Below, piece by piece: positions 48,093 to 51,710 of a DNA stretch of 51,710 bases. The stretch is taken from assembly GCA_045612845.1 (NCBI GenBank), contig JAZKZV010000018.1:1-51710 (forward strand). Reading direction: 5' to 3'. Within the stretch, counting starts at the first letter, position 1; each line of letters starts with the position of its first letter. Source of the DNA: Ornithomonoglobus_A sp045612845 (GTDB taxonomy: Bacteria > Bacillota > Clostridia > UBA1381). A program made the position numbers and the translations under genes. The notes under the pieces are model-generated. The model was not told the origin of the DNA, did not search any database, and worked only from the letters and a program-made list of their open reading frames with translations.

Positions 48093-49407
48093 TCTCTTTC
48101 TCCTTTAACAAAGTGTTAATAACTTTGTCCGCCTCATACAAAGCAGTATAGTTTGCAACAAAATATACAACCTCCGAATTTGATGAGAGCGCACTCTTAA
48201 CCAATTCCCTCATATCACTATTGATAAAGTCGGGTGTAATGTCAGAGTATTTAAACCTCAGTGCCAGGTCCCATAAACGCATACCACAAACAGAGAGGGT
48301 ATTCAGATTGTCGTTTTGTATTTTCTCAAAATCAACGTCCCACATCCACGATATATCACGTCCGTCGCTTACTTTATCGTTTATTGCTATAATAACATCT
48401 TTTTTTCGTGTGTCGTTGTTTACCGTATCAATAGCCTGATTAAAGCCTGCGGGATTTTTCGAAAGGCTTAAAATAAGCGGTTTTTCGAAGTTAAATTCCT
48501 GCATTCTGCCTGTCTGTGGCTTGTATGCCTTTATAATGCTTTCAAAGTCCGAGGTATCCTCTCCGGCAGCCATAAGAGCACCATATACCGCAATAAGATT
48601 ATATATACTGTAAAATCCTTTATGGTCTGCACTTATCGGTGCCCCGTTTATGTCAAAAGACATTGGTGAAAGGGATACGTTTGTTACGTCGATATCAATT
48701 TGCGGACGTTTAAAACCACAGCTTGTACAATAAAAATCACCAAGCTGGCTGTAGTGAGTGTAGTTATAATCAAGACGTTCATTACATATAGGACAGAACT
48801 CGGAATTTTCTTCCTTTGCAAGCACCTGCTCCGAAACACCAAAATAAACGGGTGAGACATTGTCTTGCAGACCGAATTGTGAACTTAGTGGGTCGTCTCC
48901 GTTTAAGACTGCTTTTAAGTCAGGACATTTTGAAATTGCCTCTTTTATAAGTGAAGCGGTTATGTCAATCTCGCCATAACGGTCAAGCTGGTCGCGGAAA
49001 AGGTTGGTTACAACGAGAATGTCAGGAGTAAAGTAGTTAAAAACAACTCTTGTGTATGCCTCATCTATTTCAAAACATGCGTAATCAGCCTTAAAACTGC
49101 CAAATAAATTCATAGCCTCAACGTACACCGTTGCAACACCGCTGAGCATATTGGCACCTGTTTTGTTGCATATGACTTTATATCCCTTAGCCTCAAGTGC
49201 GGTGCAGATAAGGTTGTTGGTTGTAGTCTTTCCGTTTGTGCCGCAAGTTACTATTATTTTTTTGGATATATATTTTTTTAAATCCTTAACAAGATTGGGG
49301 TAAATTCTAAGTGCAAATTCTCCGGGAGAGGCAGTGGTACTTCGTTTTAGTATTTTTCCTGCAAAGATAACTGCTTTTCCAATCCATATTGCAAGTAGTC
49401 TTCTCAT
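48082..49407 (-). CDS. murT: Lipid II isoglutaminyl synthase, ligase subunit MurT
   Basis: MurT is a Mur-ligase-like ATPase that with GatD amidates peptidoglycan stem peptides. The 441-residue protein has the P-loop CGTNGKTTTNNLI (55-67), the central Mur ligase domain with an inserted Cys4 zinc ribbon (C205, C208, C227, C230) and a C-terminal DUF1727 domain (from about residue 320). The N-terminal MRRLLAIWIGKAVIFAGKIL is the standard MurT start. The frame runs upstream to 49467, but ATG 49407 follows AAGGAG (12-base spacer) and fits the family. Its leader contains the tandem 105-bp repeat. Confidence 0.96.
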   Translation of the reverse strand: MRRLLAIWIGKAVIFAGKILKRSTTASPGEFALRIYPNLVKDLKKYISKKIIVTCGTNGKTTTNNLICTALEAKGYKVICNKTGANMLSGVATVYVEAMNLFGSFKADYACFEIDEAYTRVVFNYFTPDILVVTNLFRDQLDRYGEIDITASLIKEAISKCPDLKAVLNGDDPLSSQFGLQDNVSPVYFGVSEQVLAKEENSEFCPICNERLDYNYTHYSQLGDFYCTSCGFKRPQIDIDVTNVSLSPMSFDINGAPISADHKGFYSIYNLIAVYGALMAAGEDTSDFESIIKAYKPQTGRMQEFNFEKPLILSLSKNPAGFNQAIDTVNNDTRKKDVIIAINDKVSDGRDISWMWDVDFEKIQNDNLNTLSVCGMRLWDLALRFKYSDITPDFINSDMRELVKSALSSNSEVVYFVANYTALYEADKVINTLLKEKENEN

Positions 49408-49450
49408 AGTTGTAAAAAACTCCTTTCGGAAAATTGAATATTTTAATGGA

Positions 49451-49660
49451 TTATACCATGGGAGCAAAGTCGTGTAGACTTTGCTTCACACCGGTACAAT
49501 AATTACATCAATTACAAAGCCCACAGAGCGGCTTTGGTAACCTATCTGGTAATTATTATACCATAGGTGCAAAGTCGTGTAGACTTTGCTTCACACCGGT
49601 ACAATAATTACATCAATTACAAAGCCGACGGAGCGGCTTTGGTAACCTATCTGGTAATTA
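49451..49660. repeat. Tandem 105-bp direct repeat, two copies, structured, with -10 boxes at the boundaries
   Basis: Copies 49451-49555 and 49556-49660 differ at only a few positions. On the minus strand each copy starts at a TATAAT (49660-49665, 49555-49560 and 49450-49455, exactly 105 apart). Each then can form P1 AATAATTAC/GTAATTATT, P2 TTAC-c-AAAGCC/GGCTTT-GTAA inside it, and P3 GCAAAGTC-TACAC-GACTTTGC. The TG extension (TGGTATAAT) is kept at the two inner boundaries. It lies in the leader of murT-gatD and about 200 bases upstream of ppdK. Confidence 0.9.
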
Positions 49661-49687
49661 TTATATCACATTTTTTTAAAAAATCAA
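49660..49687 (-). promoter_or_regulatory. Distal promoter for murT-gatD
   Basis: On the minus strand TTGATT (49687-49682) and TATAAT (49665-49660) have a 16-base spacer and a TG extension. The -10 box is the first boundary of the 105-bp repeat. Confidence 0.75.
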
Positions 49688-49762
49688 TCATTTAAGGTTA
49701 TATTACATAAAAAAAACAATTAAATAGGTAAAAAAATTTACATATAAATTTTAAAATAACTG

Positions 49763-49790
49763 TGGACATTTTAGAAATTTGTGTTATAAT
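49763..49790 (+). promoter_or_regulatory. Promoter of ppdK
   Basis: TGGACA (49763-49768) and TATAAT (49785-49790) have a 16-base spacer and a TG extension; the leader is about 60 AT-rich bases. Confidence 0.8.
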
Positions 49791-49857
49791 ATTTAAGGAG
49801 TAAATTTTTTTTAACAAAAATTTCAACAATGAAAATTTAAATTAGGAGGAAAAAAGG

Positions 49858-51710
49858 ATGGCAAAAAAATTCGTTTATCTTTTTAGCGAAGGCGATGCGA
49901 GCATGAGAAATACTCTTGGCGGTAAAGGTGCTAACCTTGCTGAAATGACAAAGCTTGGTATGCCAGTACCACAGGGATTCACAATTTCAACAGATGCTTG
50001 TACACAATACTATGAGGATGGTCAAAAAATCAATGATGATATTATGGCAGAAATCCTTGAAAATATTACAAAGATGGAAGAAATCACAGGAAAGAAATTC
50101 GGTGATAACGAAAATCCATTGCTTGTATCAGTAAGATCAGGTGCGAGAGCATCAATGCCTGGTATGATGGATACAATCCTTAACTTAGGTCTTAACGAAA
50201 CTGTTGTTGACGTTATGTCTAAAAAGTCAGGTAATCCAAGATGGGCTTGGGACTGCTACAGAAGATTTATCCAGATGTATTCTGACGTAGTTATGGAAGT
50301 TGGTAAGAAGTACTTCGAAGAGCTTATCGACAAAATGAAGGAAGAAAAGGGTGTAACTCAGGACGTTGAGTTAACAGCTGAAGACCTTAAGGAATTGGCA
50401 ACACAATTCAAGGCTGAATACAAGAACAAGATTGGTGAAGATTTCCCAACAGATCCAAAAGAACAACTATTTGGTGCTATAAAGGCAGTATTCCGTTCAT
50501 GGGTCAACCCACGTGCTAACGTATACCGTCGTGACAACGATATTCCATATTCATGGGGTACAGCAGTTAACGTACAAATGATGGCATTCGGTAACATGGG
50601 TGATGACTGTGGTACAGGTGTTGCATTCACAAGAGACCCTGCTACAGGTGAACCTGGACTTATGGGTGAATTCCTTGTAAATGCTCAGGGTGAAGACGTT
50701 GTTGCCGGCGTTAGAACACCAATGCCAATCGCAGAAATGGCTAAGAAGTTCCCACAAGCTTTTGAAGAATTCAATAAAGTTTGCGCAATTTTGGAAGACC
50801 ACTACAGAGACATGCAGGATATGGAATTCACAGTTGAGCAAAACAAACTATACATGCTACAAACAAGAAATGGTAAGAGAACAGCTAAGGCTGCTCTTAA
50901 GATTGCTTGTGATTTGGTTGCAGAGGGACGTATCGATAAAAAGCAAGCAGTTGCTATGATCGATCCAAGAAACCTTGACACACTTCTACATCCACAATTT
51001 GACGCTAAGGCTCTTAAGGCAGCTACCCCCATGGGTCGCGGTCTTGGCGCCTCCCCCGGCGCTGCTTGCGGCCAGGTTGTATTCTCCGCTGAGGATGCAG
51101 AGGCATGGAACGAGGCAGGCAAGAAGGTTGTACTCGTAAGACTTGAGACATCTCCCGAGGATATCACAGGTATGAAGGCTGCTCAGGGTATCCTGACAGT
51201 TCGTGGCGGTATGACATCTCACGCAGCAGTTGTTGCTCGTGGTATGGGTAAGTGCTGCGTATCCGGTTGCGGCGAAATCAAGATGGACGAAGAAAACAAG
51301 AAGTTCACTCTCGCTGGCAAGACATACGTTGAAGGCGACTTCATCTCCATCGACGGTTCCACAGGTAAGATCTACGACGGTATCATCCCCACCGTTGATG
51401 CTGAGATCTCCGGTAACTTCGGTACCATCATGGGCTGGGCTGATAAGTACAGAACACTTAAGGTAAGATCATACGCTGATACACCCGCCGATGCAAAGAA
51501 GGCTCGTGAGCTTGGTGCAGAGGGTATCGGTCTTTGCCGTACAGAGCATATGTTCTTCGAGGCTGACAGAATCGCAGCTTTCCGTGAGATGATCTGCTCC
51601 AACACTGCTGAGGAGAGAGAGGTTGCTCTTGCAAAGATCCTTCCCTACCAGCAGGCTGACTTCGAGAAGCTCTATGAGGCTCTTGAGGGCACACCCGTAT
51701 GTATCAGATT
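49858..51710 (+). CDS. ppdK: Pyruvate, phosphate dikinase (3' end outside the window)
   Basis: PPDK interconverts pyruvate + ATP + Pi and PEP + AMP + PPi, serving PPi-linked glycolysis or gluconeogenesis in anaerobes. The 617 residues present are the ATP-grasp domain (1-340; LGGKGANLAEMTKLGMPVPQGF, SVRSGARASMPGMMDT, GEFLVNAQGEDVVAGVRTP), the phosphohistidine domain with GGMTSHAAVVARG (H455, the same number as in the Clostridium symbiosum enzyme) and the start of the PEP-binding barrel (GIGLCRTEHMFF). AGGAGG precedes the ATG. From about base 51,020 on, codon use changes abruptly: every Pro codon upstream is CCA or CCT and every one downstream is CCC, with TCC, GGC and ATC rising. The frame is intact through the switch. 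Confidence 0.96.
   Translation, partial: MAKKFVYLFSEGDASMRNTLGGKGANLAEMTKLGMPVPQGFTISTDACTQYYEDGQKINDDIMAEILENITKMEEITGKKFGDNENPLLVSVRSGARASMPGMMDTILNLGLNETVVDVMSKKSGNPRWAWDCYRRFIQMYSDVVMEVGKKYFEELIDKMKEEKGVTQDVELTAEDLKELATQFKAEYKNKIGEDFPTDPKEQLFGAIKAVFRSWVNPRANVYRRDNDIPYSWGTAVNVQMMAFGNMGDDCGTGVAFTRDPATGEPGLMGEFLVNAQGEDVVAGVRTPMPIAEMAKKFPQAFEEFNKVCAILEDHYRDMQDMEFTVEQNKLYMLQTRNGKRTAKAALKIACDLVAEGRIDKKQAVAMIDPRNLDTLLHPQFDAKALKAATPMGRGLGASPGAACGQVVFSAEDAEAWNEAGKKVVLVRLETSPEDITGMKAAQGILTVRGGMTSHAAVVARGMGKCCVSGCGEIKMDEENKKFTLAGKTYVEGDFISIDGSTGKIYDGIIPTVDAEISGNFGTIMGWADKYRTLKVRSYADTPADAKKARELGAEGIGLCRTEHMFFEADRIAAFREMICSNTAEEREVALAKILPYQQADFEKLYEALEGTPVCIR

Noticed and set aside
49451..49660. CRISPR array
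   Set aside because: Only two direct units of 105 bp with no spacer sequences and no cas genes.

Overview
The window is AT-rich DNA from a low-GC Gram-positive bacterium of the class Clostridia, probably an anaerobe. The evidence is the gene order recJ-relA-yaaA-recF-remB-gyrB, the cassette SRP RNA-dnaX-ybaB-recR, a MurT/GatD pair, a DUF6514 protein, a Feo system with its small cysteine-rich partner, pyruvate phosphate dikinase, strong AGGAGG-type ribosome binding sites, and many TTGACA-17-TATAAT promoters with TG-extended -10 boxes. I cannot name the species. Most of the window is housekeeping chromosome. There are no phage genes, insertion sequences or CRISPR arrays.

Layout. 1-2.6 kb: end of a probable surface protein, then rplS, lepB and rbgA on the + strand. 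2.7-10.8 kb: a small membrane protein gene, then the six-gene minus-strand operon recJ-relA-yaaA-recF-remB-gyrB. dnaA and dnaN, the usual neighbours of this block, are absent. 10.9-11.7 kb: five tRNA genes (Gly, Arg, His, Gln, Lys) from one promoter, followed by a duplicated tRNA-Lys 3' end enclosing a structured ~140-base insert. 11.8-16.2 kb: a small acidic protein, an RluA-type pseudouridine synthase, YitT, an ASKHA/DUF4445 corrinoid-activator-like protein, and RNase Z. 16.3-19.3 kb: dnaX-ybaB-recR behind the SRP RNA gene. 19.6-23.0 kb: DUF6514, tadA, and feoA-feoB plus a FeoB-associated peptide with two iron-regulator-like palindromes. 23.1-29.8 kb: the one clearly accessory locus, with two GH42-like glycosidases and two tandem paralogues of an uncharacterised CxCxxC enzyme. 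29.8-33.3 kb: tRNA-Pro and metF-metH. 33.4-41.4 kb: HtrA protease, a serine hydrolase-pyrophosphatase-argS operon, M18 aminopeptidase, YihY and a glycosyltransferase-like protein. 41.4-44.8 kb: argG-argH and ruvC. 44.9-49.4 kb: typA, an SCP2-domain protein and murT-gatD. 49.45-49.66 kb: a tandem 105-bp repeat that folds and carries a -10 box at each boundary. 49.9 kb to the end: ppdK, cut by the window edge.

How the genes work together. The recJ-gyrB and dnaX-recR groups serve replication and repair, with the stringent-response enzyme in the same transcript. MetF makes 5-methyltetrahydrofolate for a MetH that lacks its C-terminal reactivation domain; the ASKHA protein at 13991-15298 is a plausible separate reactivator. 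MurT/GatD amidates peptidoglycan precursors. The accessory glycosidase locus probably degrades one specific glycan.

For a second look I would pick the tandem 105-bp promoter/leader repeat before murT, the abrupt codon-usage switch inside ppdK near base 51,020, the duplicated tRNA-Lys end, and the MetH/ASKHA pairing.
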